Positions 9,398-18,200 of a stretch of DNA of 64,000 bases are shown piece after piece (the first letter of the stretch is position 1; each line of letters begins with the position of its first letter). Origin of the DNA: Flavobacterium sedimenticola (GTDB lineage Bacteria > Bacteroidota > Bacteroidia > Flavobacteriales > Flavobacteriaceae). The notes beneath the pieces are model-generated. The model made no database searches, was not told the DNA's origin, and worked only from the letters and a program-made list of their open reading frames with translations. A program made the translations under genes and the position numbers. Location: contig NZ_JASGBP010000002.1 of NCBI RefSeq assembly GCF_030053345.1, positions 1 through 64,000 on the forward strand, in the 5' to 3' direction.

Positions 9398-10498
9398 TTA
9401 ATGCAAATTGACAAAGGTGTATACAATCAGTATAATCAGCATTATGCCCATCAATACTGAATTGATGCCCAATATCGTTATACTTTTAAAAAAAGAAGCC
9501 AGGCGACTTTGACCGTAAAAACGATGGTGCGCCGGAAAGAAATAGTAACACATCCACGCATAACCTGCTATACTGACGATATCGGTTATGGTGGTAATGA
9601 TGCTATTATCCCCAAAGCAGTCCATTAGTTCATGGAACAAAAACATCAATAATAGGATAAGTAACAAGAAGGAGAAATAATGTAAGGTAAAAATACCGTG
9701 ATCAAAGTAATACCATCTTTTTTTGTTGTGAAAAAGCCACAAAACAAAGGCAAATAACGGCATGTATATAAACAAAACCTTTGGAATATTGTGCCATATG
9801 GCTTCCTGAAACTTTTGTTCGATTTCTTTATCGGTATATTTTTCATTGATTTCGATGCTTCTCTTGTTCAAATTGTATTCGAAATCGCTTATGGCATCCG
9901 GATTTAGTTTGCGAATAGAATCCATTTGTTCGATGCTGTCGTACCAAAGGGTCAAAAAGCCTTTGTCGCTTTTTTTCTCTTTTTCGATTTTTCCTTCTCT
10001 GACCAGCACTAATAAAGAATCGGCTTCGCGTTCGGTTAAAGCGCCTTTTTGATGCAACTCCAGGATTTTAATTTCTTCTTTGCTCAGGTTTTTATAATCT
10101 TCTTGTACGATACCGTTCACGGAGTATTGTATCATTTGTCCTTTCTTATTTTCTTTCAGCGTAACGGCTTCCGGTTGGTTTTCATCCGGGAAAAGAGAAA
10201 TCAGTAAAAAAGTCACAAAACTGATAAAAATGTAGAGTCGCACCGGAGCCAAATACGATAATCGTTTTCCCGAAAGGTATTCTTTCGTTAAAGCCGCCGG
10301 TTTTAAGAGCAAATTGCGAATGGTTTTCCAAAAGGCATTTTCATAATGCGTCAAATCTTCAAAAAAGTGAATGAATAAGTGGTGGAATGTTTTGCGGGTG
10401 TCGGTGTTTTCCTGACCGCAATTCGGACAAAATCGGTTTTCAACCACATACCGACAGTTGAGACAGGTTTTATCTTTTCGTAATTCGTTTTTCGACAT
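9398..10498 (-). CDS. DUF3667 family zinc-ribbon membrane protein
   Basis: An N-terminal zinc ribbon (CLNCRYVVENRFCPNC) is followed by the DUF3667 signature (HHLFIHFFEDLTHYENAFWK, LLKPAALTKEYLSGKR), one transmembrane helix after PVRLYIF, a charged soluble middle rich in K/E, and three or four further hydrophobic helices at the C-terminus. Function unknown. I start it at the ATG at 10498 (MSKNELRKD) and not at the longer frame from 10558, because the longer start would overlap the divergent gene's promoter and add a non-conserved hydrophobic lead. Confidence 0.85.
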   Translation of the reverse strand: MSKNELRKDKTCLNCRYVVENRFCPNCGQENTDTRKTFHHLFIHFFEDLTHYENAFWKTIRNLLLKPAALTKEYLSGKRLSYLAPVRLYIFISFVTFLLISLFPDENQPEAVTLKENKKGQMIQYSVNGIVQEDYKNLSKEEIKILELHQKGALTEREADSLLVLVREGKIEKEKKSDKGFLTLWYDSIEQMDSIRKLNPDAISDFEYNLNKRSIEINEKYTDKEIEQKFQEAIWHNIPKVLFIYMPLFAFVLWLFHNKKRWYYFDHGIFTLHYFSFLLLILLLMFLFHELMDCFGDNSIITTITDIVSIAGYAWMCYYFFPAHHRFYGQSRLASFFKSITILGINSVLMGIMLIILIVYTFVNLH

Positions 10499-10569
10499 AA
10501 GTAAGCAAAGTGATTGGATAGGTAAAGCTATTAAAATTATTTCTATTTTTGAGAACAAAATCAGATACC

Positions 10570-11034
10570 ATGCAATCTAAGGCACACACTCTGGCAGACT
10601 ATATAGCAGAGCTACCCGAAGACCGAAAAGCGGTCATGCAACAACTTCGCAAAACGATTAACGATAATTTACCCAAAGGTTTTCAGGAAGGAATGGGGTA
10701 TGGGATGTTAGGTTATGCAGTTCCGCATTCTATTTATCCGAAAGGATATCATTGCAATCCTAAAGATCCGCTACCCTTTATGGGTTTGGCTTCGCAAAAG
10801 AATTTTGTGGCATTTTATCACATGGGAATGTATGCCGACAAAAAGCTGCACGATTGGTTTGTAGCCGAATATGCTAAGCGCTGTAAGTACAAATTGGATA
10901 TGGGTAAAAGCTGCGTGCGGTTTAAAAAGATGGATGACATTCCGTACGATTTGATAGCCGAACTGACGCAAAAAGTTTCGGTTCAGGATTGGATAAACCT
11001 CTACGAATCGGCTTTTAATAAAGCTTCCAAATGA
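10570..11034 (+). CDS. DUF1801 domain protein
   Basis: About 154 residues from the ATG at 10570 (MQSKAHTLADYI). The fold family is the YdhG/DUF1801 group: small cytoplasmic proteins with a helical start (PEDRKAVMQQLRKTI), a central GMLGYAVPHS strand and GLASQKNFVAFYHMGMY. Some members act in iron or frataxin-like contexts, but the role here is unknown. A TATTTTTG -7-like box lies at 10544-10551. The stop overlaps the next gene's start (ATGA), so a three-gene operon with the GNAT and Kir genes is likely. Confidence 0.85.
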   Translation: MQSKAHTLADYIAELPEDRKAVMQQLRKTINDNLPKGFQEGMGYGMLGYAVPHSIYPKGYHCNPKDPLPFMGLASQKNFVAFYHMGMYADKKLHDWFVAEYAKRCKYKLDMGKSCVRFKKMDDIPYDLIAELTQKVSVQDWINLYESAFNKASK

Positions 11035-11531
11035 TGGTGATTGCACCGAATACAGATTCCGAATTTACCGAAATCAGAGCTATTGCCTTAGAAGTATGGC
11101 CCAAAACGTACGGTGCGATTTTGAGCGAAGCACAGTTACATTATATGCTCAATATGATGTATAGCGTGGCTTCGTTGCAACAACAAGCCCAAGAAAAGAA
11201 GCATCATTTTATACTGCTTAAGGTCGATGGTAAAGCCCTTGGTTTTGCTTCGTATGAATTGAATTGTGAAAACACCGGGATGACTAAAATTCACAAACTC
11301 TATGTGCTTTCAACCCAACAAGGCAAAGGTTTGGGTAAAAGGCTTATTGATTATATAGCGCAAGAGGCGTCACAAAATCACGATAAGGCGCTTTATCTGA
11401 ATGTCAATAAAAATAATCCGGCACAGTTTTTTTATCAAAAGTTGGGTTTTACCGTTTTTAAAGAAGAAGTTATTCCCATTGGTAATGGTTATGTGATGGA
11501 CGATTATGTGATGAAAAAAGACATAGAATAA
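11031..11531 (+). CDS. GNAT family N-acetyltransferase
   Basis: 166 residues with the acetyl-CoA-binding motif KLYVLSTQQGKGLGKRLIDY (residues about 92-111) and the C-terminal YLNVNKNNPAQFFYQKLGF helix-strand. Substrate cannot be told from sequence; protein N-termini, polyamines or small amines are all possible. Overlaps the DUF1801 gene by 4 nt at its start and the Kir channel gene by 1 nt at its end, so translation of the three is probably coupled. Confidence 0.92.
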   Translation: MMVIAPNTDSEFTEIRAIALEVWPKTYGAILSEAQLHYMLNMMYSVASLQQQAQEKKHHFILLKVDGKALGFASYELNCENTGMTKIHKLYVLSTQQGKGLGKRLIDYIAQEASQNHDKALYLNVNKNNPAQFFYQKLGFTVFKEEVIPIGNGYVMDDYVMKKDIE

Positions 11532-12487
11532 TGGCGTTTTTGAAAAAAATTAACAGCAAGGCAAAAACCGATAGTACTACGGGTTTCGGAACCAATGCCA
11601 ATAGTTACGGAGGGCGGTTTTTAACCAAAAACGGCAATGCCAATATCCGAAGAACCGGTGTTGGCTTCTTAGACGGTATCAGTTGGTATCACACGATGGT
11701 GAATATTCCTAGGTGGAAATTTATGCTTATTATTTTGGTGTTTTATTTTACGGTGAATTTTTGTTTTGCCGGAATTTATTATCTGATAGGAGTAGAACAT
11801 CTTAAGGGCATAAATGCTACCACTCCGTTAGATAAGTTTGGTCAAACTTTTTTCTTCAGTATCCAAACGTATACCACAGTGGGTTACGGACATATCAGTC
11901 CGAGTGGCTTTCTAACCAGTTTTGTAGCCGCTGTTGAAGCCCTGTTTGGGTTGTTGAGTTTTGCCATAGCCACGGGGTTGTTTTACGGAAGATTTAGTAT
12001 GCCGAAAGCCTTTTTGCGTTTTTCGGAAAATGCGTTGATTGCGCCCTACGGCGAAGGAACGGCTTTAATGATACGTTTGTCACCCTATAAGAATACCCAT
12101 CTCACAGATGCCGAAGCTAAAATGACGGTTGGTATGGCTGTTGAGGAGAACGGAAAGTTGGTCAATAAATTCTACAATCTCGATTTGGAGTTGTCTAAAA
12201 TTAATGCTTTAACGCTGAGTTGGACTTTAGTACACCCGATTTCGGAGAGCAGTCCGTTTTTCCGCCTGACAGCCACCGATTTTGAAAATTTGAGTGGCGA
12301 GATTATGGTGTATGTCAAAGTTTTTGATGATCGATTTAGTACAACAGTGGTCAAGCGAACGTCATATACATTTAATGAAATTATACACGGGGCCAAGTTT
12401 ACCCCAATGTTTTCTCGCAGTCCGGATGATAACAAAACACTGCTTCATATCGACAAACTTAATTCTTACGAAAAAGTAGCATTATAA
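11531..12487 (+). CDS. Inward-rectifier-type potassium channel (KirBac)
   Basis: 318 residues. A cytoplasmic lead with a slide-helix region (GISWYHTMVNIPRW) precedes transmembrane helix 1 (KFMLIILVFYFTVNF), a pore helix and the K+ selectivity filter TTVGYG at residues 115-120, then transmembrane helix 2 ending in FYGRFSMPKAFLRFS. The C-terminal 170 residues form the immunoglobulin-like Kir cytoplasmic domain. These tetrameric channels pass K+ and are gated by lipids or ligands. The length and domain order match KirBac. Last gene of the operon, closed by the terminator at 12488-12514. Confidence 0.95.
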   Translation: MAFLKKINSKAKTDSTTGFGTNANSYGGRFLTKNGNANIRRTGVGFLDGISWYHTMVNIPRWKFMLIILVFYFTVNFCFAGIYYLIGVEHLKGINATTPLDKFGQTFFFSIQTYTTVGYGHISPSGFLTSFVAAVEALFGLLSFAIATGLFYGRFSMPKAFLRFSENALIAPYGEGTALMIRLSPYKNTHLTDAEAKMTVGMAVEENGKLVNKFYNLDLELSKINALTLSWTLVHPISESSPFFRLTATDFENLSGEIMVYVKVFDDRFSTTVVKRTSYTFNEIIHGAKFTPMFSRSPDDNKTLLHIDKLNSYEKVAL

Positions 12488-12514
12488 AAAAATCCCCAAA
12501 TAGGGGATTTTTTT
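12488..12514. terminator. Bidirectional terminator
   Basis: Hairpin AAATCCCC-AAATA-GGGGATTT flanked by an A-run and a T-run. It serves the Kir operon on the plus strand and yceI on the minus strand. Confidence 0.85.
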
Positions 12515-13052
12515 ATTTCAGTGTGCAATCGAGTGTGACGGCTACTTTTTTAGACAGCTTTTTACTGACTACGCTGGGGATTTCAATATCAAAATCGTCT
12601 GTGTTTACCGAAAAAGCGGCATCAATCTCCACGCCGGCTTCGGTTTTCTTAATTTTAGCGATTACTACGATGTCTTTGGTTTTCCCGTGTAGTTCTAATT
12701 TTCCTTTGATGGTATATTCTTTAGCAGCAGCAGTGAGTTTGGAAACGTCAAAATTGTCAATTTTACCTTTAAAGGTAGCCTTGGGAAACTTGTCGCTTTC
12801 TACATAATTTTCATTGAAATGTTCTTCCATCAAAGCTACTTTAAAGCGGAACCCTTTCATCAATGCCAAGCTGGCAATCTCTCCCGTAGCCGGATTGAGA
12901 ATGCAAGTAACGGCTTCGTTTTTAGCCTTCACTTCTTCAAAAGCCGGGACAGACGCTTCAAAGGTTATTTTCCCGGTTTTGGTGACTAACTTAGTTTGCG
13001 CCCATTGCTGGCAAAACACAAGCAAAAGGCAAAGGAGAGCTGTTTTTTTCAT
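12513..13052 (-). CDS. YceI-like polyisoprenoid-binding periplasmic protein
   Basis: About 179 residues from the ATG at 13052 (MKKTALLCLLL); the signal peptide ends near QQWAQ. The mature part is a YceI-type lipocalin-like barrel: GKITFEASVPAFEEVKAKN, a central SDKFPKATFKGKI and GKLELHGKTKDIVV. YceI proteins bind long isoprenoid chains such as quinones. It lies 2 nt behind a heme-binding lipoprotein gene on the same strand, suggesting a shared transcript and perhaps a quinone or redox role in the periplasm (inference). Confidence 0.9.
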   Translation of the reverse strand: MKKTALLCLLLVFCQQWAQTKLVTKTGKITFEASVPAFEEVKAKNEAVTCILNPATGEIASLALMKGFRFKVALMEEHFNENYVESDKFPKATFKGKIDNFDVSKLTAAAKEYTIKGKLELHGKTKDIVVIAKIKKTEAGVEIDAAFSVNTDDFDIEIPSVVSKKLSKKVAVTLDCTLK

Positions 13053-13054
13053 AG

Positions 13055-13423
13055 TTATTCGTTTAAACCTTGTGCGTTCCATTCAAAAACCAAATCAATA
13101 AGCGATTGCGGAAGTCGGGTACCGCCGCTTGGCATCATGCCCGGTGCTCCTTGCGCTCTCGAAATACGATCTAACAGTCCTCGCTCTTGAACCGCTTGCT
13201 TTACATTTTCGTATGTAGTTAAAGACATGGGCGCTCCGTTTATAGGCGTGGCAGCGTGGCAGGATATACAATTATTATCGATGATGCTCTTAATGGTATT
13301 CGTATAGGTCACATTATCAAAATCATTATTTCCAACCAAATCGGAGGAAGAATCATTGGTACAACTGCTGACAAGAAGGGTGCCTGCCAATGTTAGTAGG
13401 AGTAAAGAGTTGTTCTTTTTCAT
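13055..13423 (-). CDS. Monoheme c-type cytochrome lipoprotein
   Basis: About 122 residues from the ATG at 13423 (MKKNNSLLLL). The signal peptide ends in VSSC, so the protein is lipid-anchored. One c-type heme site CISCH follows the helix SIIDNNC, and GMMPSGG near the C-terminus can supply the distal methionine. This is the compact pattern of small electron-carrier cytochromes. Head gene of a two-gene operon with yceI, divergent from the OB-fold and DUF5777 genes across 79 bp. Confidence 0.88.
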   Translation of the reverse strand: MKKNNSLLLLTLAGTLLVSSCTNDSSSDLVGNNDFDNVTYTNTIKSIIDNNCISCHAATPINGAPMSLTTYENVKQAVQERGLLDRISRAQGAPGMMPSGGTRLPQSLIDLVFEWNAQGLNE

Positions 13424-13502
13424 ATAAATTTTAGTTTTTTTCAATAAAAATAACAAAAAAAATGAGTTAAGTTTACATAGTATTATTTTAATTAACGGAA
13501 AT

Positions 13503-13892
13503 ATGAGAAGAAAGGTTTTGATTTTTGGGATACTTTTTTTGGTAATTGCATTTTTAGGCTATCGGTATCTTTATAAAGATCACAGGGATATTGCTTCTGA
13601 AAAAGCGGCTTATACGGCAACCGTAAATGAAATTTTCAGTAGTTATACCCAAAATGACAGTTTGGCTAATGCCACGTATTTAGATAAGACAGTAGCTGTA
13701 AAAGGAGTAGTTACTGACGTGGATGCAAACAATAAAATAATCACGGTCGACGGTAAATTGGCGGCTCGTTTCAAGGGCGACATTCCCAATTCGATACAAT
13801 CCGGTGATGCTGTAGTGTTAAAAGGAAGAGTAACCGGTTTCAATGATCTTTTAGAAGAGATTGAAATGGATCAATGTTCCGTAGAAGAATAA
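13503..13892 (+). CDS. tRNA_anti-like OB-fold protein, membrane-anchored
   Basis: 129 residues. An N-terminal hydrophobic helix (VLIFGILFLVIAFLGYRYLY) works as a membrane anchor. The exported part is an OB-fold of the tRNA_anti-like family (VAVKGVVTDVDANNKIITVDG, then GDAVVLKGRVTGFNDLLEEI). These proteins are not known to bind tRNA in this setting; the role is unknown. It is followed 28 nt later by a DUF5777 outer-membrane-like protein and lies divergent to the cytochrome/YceI pair. Confidence 0.8.
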   Translation: MRRKVLIFGILFLVIAFLGYRYLYKDHRDIASEKAAYTATVNEIFSSYTQNDSLANATYLDKTVAVKGVVTDVDANNKIITVDGKLAARFKGDIPNSIQSGDAVVLKGRVTGFNDLLEEIEMDQCSVEE

Positions 13893-13920
13893 GTCTAATA
13901 CCATAAATATATTGTAAGCT

Positions 13921-14760
13921 ATGAAAAAAGTACTTTTTTTGTTTTTATTCCCGCTGAGCGTTATGGCTCAGGATGATTTGTTGAAAGAGATTGATACCGA
14001 TTCAACACAAAATGTCAAAGTTGAATCGGCTTTTAAAGGTTTGAAGATTGTGAATATAGAATCGACTAAATTAGCCGCTAAAGGCGACTTGTATTTTATT
14101 GTAGCACATCGTTTTGGTTCTGTGAAAGATGGTTTCGAAGGGTTTTATGGTTTGGACAACGCGGTTACCCAGTTGAAATTTGTTTACGGAATCAACAACT
14201 GGTTTACGGTTAGTGCGGCTCGCAGTGAGATTGCGTATGATTTTTCGGGTAAGTTTTTGATTCAATCCCAAGAGTCTAATGGTTTTCCTTTTGCCATTGC
14301 CGGTTTTACCAGTTTGGCAATCAATAACACCTTGAAGGAAAGTAACTATCCGGAGATGAAATTTGATAATCGGTTGATTTATGTTACGCAGTTGTTAGTG
14401 TCCCGAAAAGTAAATGAAAAACTATCGCTTGAATTGGCTCCAACTTTTTTTCATGAAAATTTTGTTTTAGATGACAATCAAGATAACAGTCAATATGCCA
14501 TAGGTATGGGAGGACGCTACAAGTTTGCGAAAAGATGGTCGGTGAATGTCGATTATGCAGCTCATTTGAATCGTTCAAGTAGTTCTCCTTTCAGAGATCC
14601 GTTGTCAATTGGAGTTGACTTAGAAACGGGCGGACACGTTTTTCAAATGCACTTTAGCAACTCGCAGGGAATGCATGAAGCCGGTTTCTTAGGAAACACT
14701 ACCGGTGATTGGGGAAAAGGGGATATTTTCTTTGGGTTTAACTTGTTGAGAGTATTTTAA
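13921..14760 (+). CDS. DUF5777 beta-barrel protein
   Basis: 279 residues. A short signal peptide ends at VMAQ, followed by repeated amphipathic strands (LYFIVAHRFGSV, LDNAVTQLKFVYGI, FTVSAARSE, LIYVTQLLVSRKV, LSLELAPTFFHENF) and a terminal aromatic residue (LLRVF). This is the profile of an outer-membrane barrel and matches DUF5777. Function unknown. It probably shares a transcript with the OB-fold gene upstream; the strong hairpin at 14773-14808 ends it. Confidence 0.85.
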   Translation: MKKVLFLFLFPLSVMAQDDLLKEIDTDSTQNVKVESAFKGLKIVNIESTKLAAKGDLYFIVAHRFGSVKDGFEGFYGLDNAVTQLKFVYGINNWFTVSAARSEIAYDFSGKFLIQSQESNGFPFAIAGFTSLAINNTLKESNYPEMKFDNRLIYVTQLLVSRKVNEKLSLELAPTFFHENFVLDDNQDNSQYAIGMGGRYKFAKRWSVNVDYAAHLNRSSSSPFRDPLSIGVDLETGGHVFQMHFSNSQGMHEAGFLGNTTGDWGKGDIFFGFNLLRVF

Positions 14761-14772
14761 AGTATATAACAA

Positions 14773-14808
14773 ATAAAAAAGGCCTCGCAACTGCGAGGCC
14801 TTTTTTAT
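14773..14808. terminator. Bidirectional terminator
   Basis: AAAAAAGGCCTCGCA/TGCGAGGCCTTTTTT stem-loop with T-runs on both strands, between two convergent genes. Confidence 0.92.
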
Positions 14809-14824
14809 TTGTGTATAAAATGAT

Positions 14825-16894
14825 TTACTCTTTGATGAATTTTTGAGAGTAATTTTTCCCTTGCGCATCTTTCAATTGTAAGATGTAAGTTCCTTTAGCC
14901 AATTGATTTACCGTAACGGTTTGATTTTGTACCACAGCTTCTTGTACCATTCTTCCGTTTAAATCAAAGATTGATGCTGTTGTAAATTCAACCGGATTAG
15001 CGGTATTGATGGCAATGTTAATTTGGTCTTTAACCGGGTTAGGATAAACTGTAAATACAGAATTTTCGAATGCATTCACACCTAAACTGGCCCCTTCAGT
15101 AACCATTAGAGTCTGATTTGGTGTTACGTTGTTAAAAGTGTCAACAATACCTGATGGCCATCTTACGATTACTTGATCAATGGTAGTGGCTGTTCCAATA
15201 CCGAAATGTGCGTTTAAGCTGCTCATATAACGGAAGCCTTCACCGCTGCGTACATCTCTGATTTGTTTACCCCATGGGCCGTAAATTTCAACTCGGGCAC
15301 CAATCCCGTTGCGATTGCTTTGGATGCCTTCAAAAGCTACTTTGATCCAGTTATTGTTGTTTGGTACGGCATAACGAATAGTTGCCCCGTTTTGAATATC
15401 TAAAAAACCGTCATTGTTCAAATCACCCACAGCACCTACGGCAATACCACTGTAAGATACTCCGGCAAAGGTATTGTTTCCTTGGTTGAACATAATTTTG
15501 TTGCCACCGCCCAAAACATCAACTCTACCATCATTGTCAAAGTCATAAGCAACATTATCGATGTTTGTAGAAGGATTGGCATCCCAACCTGAACCGGCAG
15601 TAATGTTGGTGAAAGCACTTAAGGTATTGGTGGTTTCAAAGTTGTTTCTGAAGAATTTATGCGTTCCTGAACTGGCTGTAATGATAACGTCCATGTCGCC
15701 ATCATTGTCAAAATCAGCCACTGCGGATGACCAAGTTTGAATCGGAGTTACATTAATTCCTGCTATTGCGGAAACATTAGTGTAAACATTACCGCCATCA
15801 TATCGGATTAACTGACATGGAGGACCGGAACATTTGGAAATGAAAACATCGGTATCCCCGTCATTATCAAAATCAGTAAAAAGAGTAGAATAATTTCCAC
15901 CGTTTTGACCGCTGGTAGTACTGCTTAAATTCATTGAACCCGGAGTAGTGTTAGATTGGTAATAGGTTAAGTTACCAGCACCATCATTTAAGTAATACAC
16001 ATTGTCATCTACATCGTGACATGAAAACAAATCCAAGTTTCCGTCTTTATTTAAATCAGCAAAATTAGTTCTTTGACAGAAGATGTATTCACCCGGGGTG
16101 ATTCCGGTGTACGCGGTTCCGGTGCTGTTAGATCGCAAAATAGAAAGACCACTTCCGCTCCCTAAAATTAAATCGTTATAACCATCGCGGTTATAATCCC
16201 CGGCAGCCATGCTCCATCCCGGCATGTTTGATACATTCGTAAACGGATAATCAGTTACAGTGAATGTCCCGGGAGTATTTCCTTGATAGTGCACTCGTAA
16301 ATTATTGTTACTCACCCCAACAATGTCATCTTTGTGGTCTCCATTCATATCTACGACACAAATATTATAGCCACTATTTATTGTTGCCACATTTTGAGTT
16401 ACATACGTAATCGGTGTTACTGGAGGGACTACTATCGGTGCTTCAATTAATTGAAAGCTGAATCCGGTGTTTTGAGAGGTGTTTAACCAACGGTTATCCC
16501 AAGCAATGTAGTAAGTGGTACCTGCGGTTACGTTAAATACATCTATAGAGGAGTATCCTGAACCACTGTCATCATCTCCGGCAAAACAACTCAAAGCGTC
16601 ACATGTTCCGGTATACACATGGAAACGAGTGTCTTTTCGCGGGGTGTTTTGCGAAATGTCGGATGTAATGGTTACTGTATAGTTTTGTGATGGAGTGTAG
16701 GCATACCATTCACCTGCCGGGACGTAGGCAACCGGAACCGCATCACCTCCGTTACAAGGTGTTGGTAAGGCTCCATTGATTGTTCCGACAGCGTATACAC
16801 CAGCGCTTATTGTTAGGGCTGAAGCACATGAGTCTTGCGCTCTAGAGAGCTGAACTGCAAACAGCAAGACAAGGGTTAAAGTAATTTTTTTCAT
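14825..16894 (-). CDS. T9SS-exported VCBS/FG-GAP repeat protein with ASPIC/UnbV domain (copy 1)
   Basis: 689 residues. Signal peptide (ends VQLSRAQ), then a PPC-like domain with cysteines (residues about 20-140), then a seven-bladed propeller of FG-GAP/VCBS repeats with Ca-binding loops of the type DMNGDHKDD, DYNRDGYND, DFDNDGDTD and DLNNDGFLD. The ASPIC/UnbV module follows (NRNGIGARVEIYGPWGKQI ... VIVRWPSGIVDTF, about residues 525-595), and a type A T9SS sorting domain (TVYPNPVKDQ ... YSQKFIKE) ends the chain. Expected on the cell surface or released. It is a close paralogue of the gene at 18201-20231 and directly follows a diheme cytochrome gene. Confidence 0.93.
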   Translation of the reverse strand: MKKITLTLVLLFAVQLSRAQDSCASALTISAGVYAVGTINGALPTPCNGGDAVPVAYVPAGEWYAYTPSQNYTVTITSDISQNTPRKDTRFHVYTGTCDALSCFAGDDDSGSGYSSIDVFNVTAGTTYYIAWDNRWLNTSQNTGFSFQLIEAPIVVPPVTPITYVTQNVATINSGYNICVVDMNGDHKDDIVGVSNNNLRVHYQGNTPGTFTVTDYPFTNVSNMPGWSMAAGDYNRDGYNDLILGSGSGLSILRSNSTGTAYTGITPGEYIFCQRTNFADLNKDGNLDLFSCHDVDDNVYYLNDGAGNLTYYQSNTTPGSMNLSSTTSGQNGGNYSTLFTDFDNDGDTDVFISKCSGPPCQLIRYDGGNVYTNVSAIAGINVTPIQTWSSAVADFDNDGDMDVIITASSGTHKFFRNNFETTNTLSAFTNITAGSGWDANPSTNIDNVAYDFDNDGRVDVLGGGNKIMFNQGNNTFAGVSYSGIAVGAVGDLNNDGFLDIQNGATIRYAVPNNNNWIKVAFEGIQSNRNGIGARVEIYGPWGKQIRDVRSGEGFRYMSSLNAHFGIGTATTIDQVIVRWPSGIVDTFNNVTPNQTLMVTEGASLGVNAFENSVFTVYPNPVKDQINIAINTANPVEFTTASIFDLNGRMVQEAVVQNQTVTVNQLAKGTYILQLKDAQGKNYSQKFIKE

Positions 16895-16933
16895 TATTGA
16901 TATTTGTTTAGTTGTTTAATATTCATTCTAAAT

Positions 16934-18058
16934 TTAAGGACAATCGGTTAATGAACTAATCCATTGGGCCATTAGGGCAACACCTTCATCATGAATTAAA
17001 GACCTTCCGTGCAACGGCATTCTGAAGTATTCATTAGTGGTGTTAATACGGTAGAACAGCATGGATTTGTCACTACTTCCCGGTTTGATAATGGTGTTTA
17101 ATGTAGGAGGGAAGTCTTGCATGTCCTCTGTGGGTACGCAAACCCCCATATTGGTATGACCATTAACCCCACCGGTTTCGCCGAAAGGGAAACGCATTGG
17201 TCTGTAATCACAATGACCGTTTGTGTTGTGGCAATGTGCACAATTAATATCCAAATAGGAGCGCACCCGTTTTTCCAAGGGTTTGGAAGCATCATTATAA
17301 TCCACTACGGTATTGGTTTCATTCGGCAAGTTGAAATTATTCTCCAAATAGCCTTGTTCCACCCATTTTAAAAGTTGATTTTTAGTTTGGGTGCCGTAGG
17401 TATAATCTGAATTTAAATTTTGTGGTTTGATACCAATCGGAACATGTTTTTCAATGTATTCTCCGTCGATAGTTTCTTTGTATTTATGGCAGACATTGCA
17501 TTGGACTTCATTAGGAACTCTGTAGTTAACATTTCTGATGACATTATTTTCATCTTTCCAGCTAATATCTATATTCCTCCCGTTCAAGTCAAAGTAAGCT
17601 TCCGTTTGTTCGTCGTTCCAAACGTAATCCGCAAAAATCCAACCCGATGATTTTCGTATCATTAATCGAGTTTCAATGATTTTGGTGGTATTGCTCGGTT
17701 GTACATTATCGTAATAGAATGTTTTAATAATTACAGCCCCAACCGGCAATTCAAGCGTAGTATTGTCACTGTTGTAAATGGCTTTAGTACCCGGTGGCAT
17801 CCAAACAAAACGTTTTTTATGTGCGTAATCGGAAAATAAAGAACTCAGGGGTTCATAAGGTAATACATTTAATGAAGGTTTTTGATTTTTCATTTCTCCT
17901 TCAAAAAACTTATAATCCGAAAGCTTCGGATAAGGTACCTGAGTTAAATCTACAGTTACGGGAGAAACCGGCGTGTAGTCATCATCATTGCTTTCAGAAC
18001 AAGCAAAAATGAAAATGATGAGTATGGTTAATAAACCGATAAGGTAGTTATTCTTCAT
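16934..18058 (-). CDS. Diheme c-type cytochrome lipoprotein (copy 1)
   Basis: About 374 residues from the ATG at 18058 (MKNNYLIGLLT); lipobox FACS. Two heme sites: CNVCH in EVQCNVCHKYKE and CAHCH in DINCAHCHNTNGHC. The pattern (LTQVPYPKLSDYKFFEG near the start, then ETRLMIRK, and GRSLIHDEGVALMAQWISS at the end) matches the SO_2930-like diheme cytochrome family, whose role is unknown. The methionine in RMPLHGR may ligate a heme. Its own promoter lies at 18080-18110. It precedes the VCBS/ASPIC gene by 39 nt, the same order as in copy 2. Confidence 0.88.
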   Translation of the reverse strand: MKNNYLIGLLTILIIFIFACSESNDDDYTPVSPVTVDLTQVPYPKLSDYKFFEGEMKNQKPSLNVLPYEPLSSLFSDYAHKKRFVWMPPGTKAIYNSDNTTLELPVGAVIIKTFYYDNVQPSNTTKIIETRLMIRKSSGWIFADYVWNDEQTEAYFDLNGRNIDISWKDENNVIRNVNYRVPNEVQCNVCHKYKETIDGEYIEKHVPIGIKPQNLNSDYTYGTQTKNQLLKWVEQGYLENNFNLPNETNTVVDYNDASKPLEKRVRSYLDINCAHCHNTNGHCDYRPMRFPFGETGGVNGHTNMGVCVPTEDMQDFPPTLNTIIKPGSSDKSMLFYRINTTNEYFRMPLHGRSLIHDEGVALMAQWISSLTDCP

Positions 18059-18079
18059 TTTGATAAAAAAGGCAAAAAC

Positions 18080-18110
18080 CAAAAATAATAATTTTTTTAA
18101 CTGTCTCAAA
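18080..18110 (-). promoter_or_regulatory. Promoter of cytochrome/ASPIC module copy 1
   Basis: On the minus strand: TTTG (18107-18110), 19-nt spacer, TATTTTTG (18080-18087). Perfect fit to the Flavobacterium consensus. Start of transcription would fall about 15 nt before the ATG at 18058. Confidence 0.7.
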
Positions 18111-18144
18111 ACTATTGAGATACTTCTTTTGAAGTATGTTGATA

Positions 18145-18184
18145 AAAATAAAAAGACTCTGCCTTTTGTTTGGACAGAGTCTGA
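18145..18184 (-). terminator. Terminator between the two cytochrome/ASPIC modules
   Basis: On the minus strand AGACTCTG and CAGAGTCT (18154-18161 and 18175-18182), extended by GG/CC pairs, are followed by a T-rich run. It shows that the two modules are separate transcription units. Confidence 0.8.
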
Positions 18185-18200
18185 TTTTAGAAATAATAAT

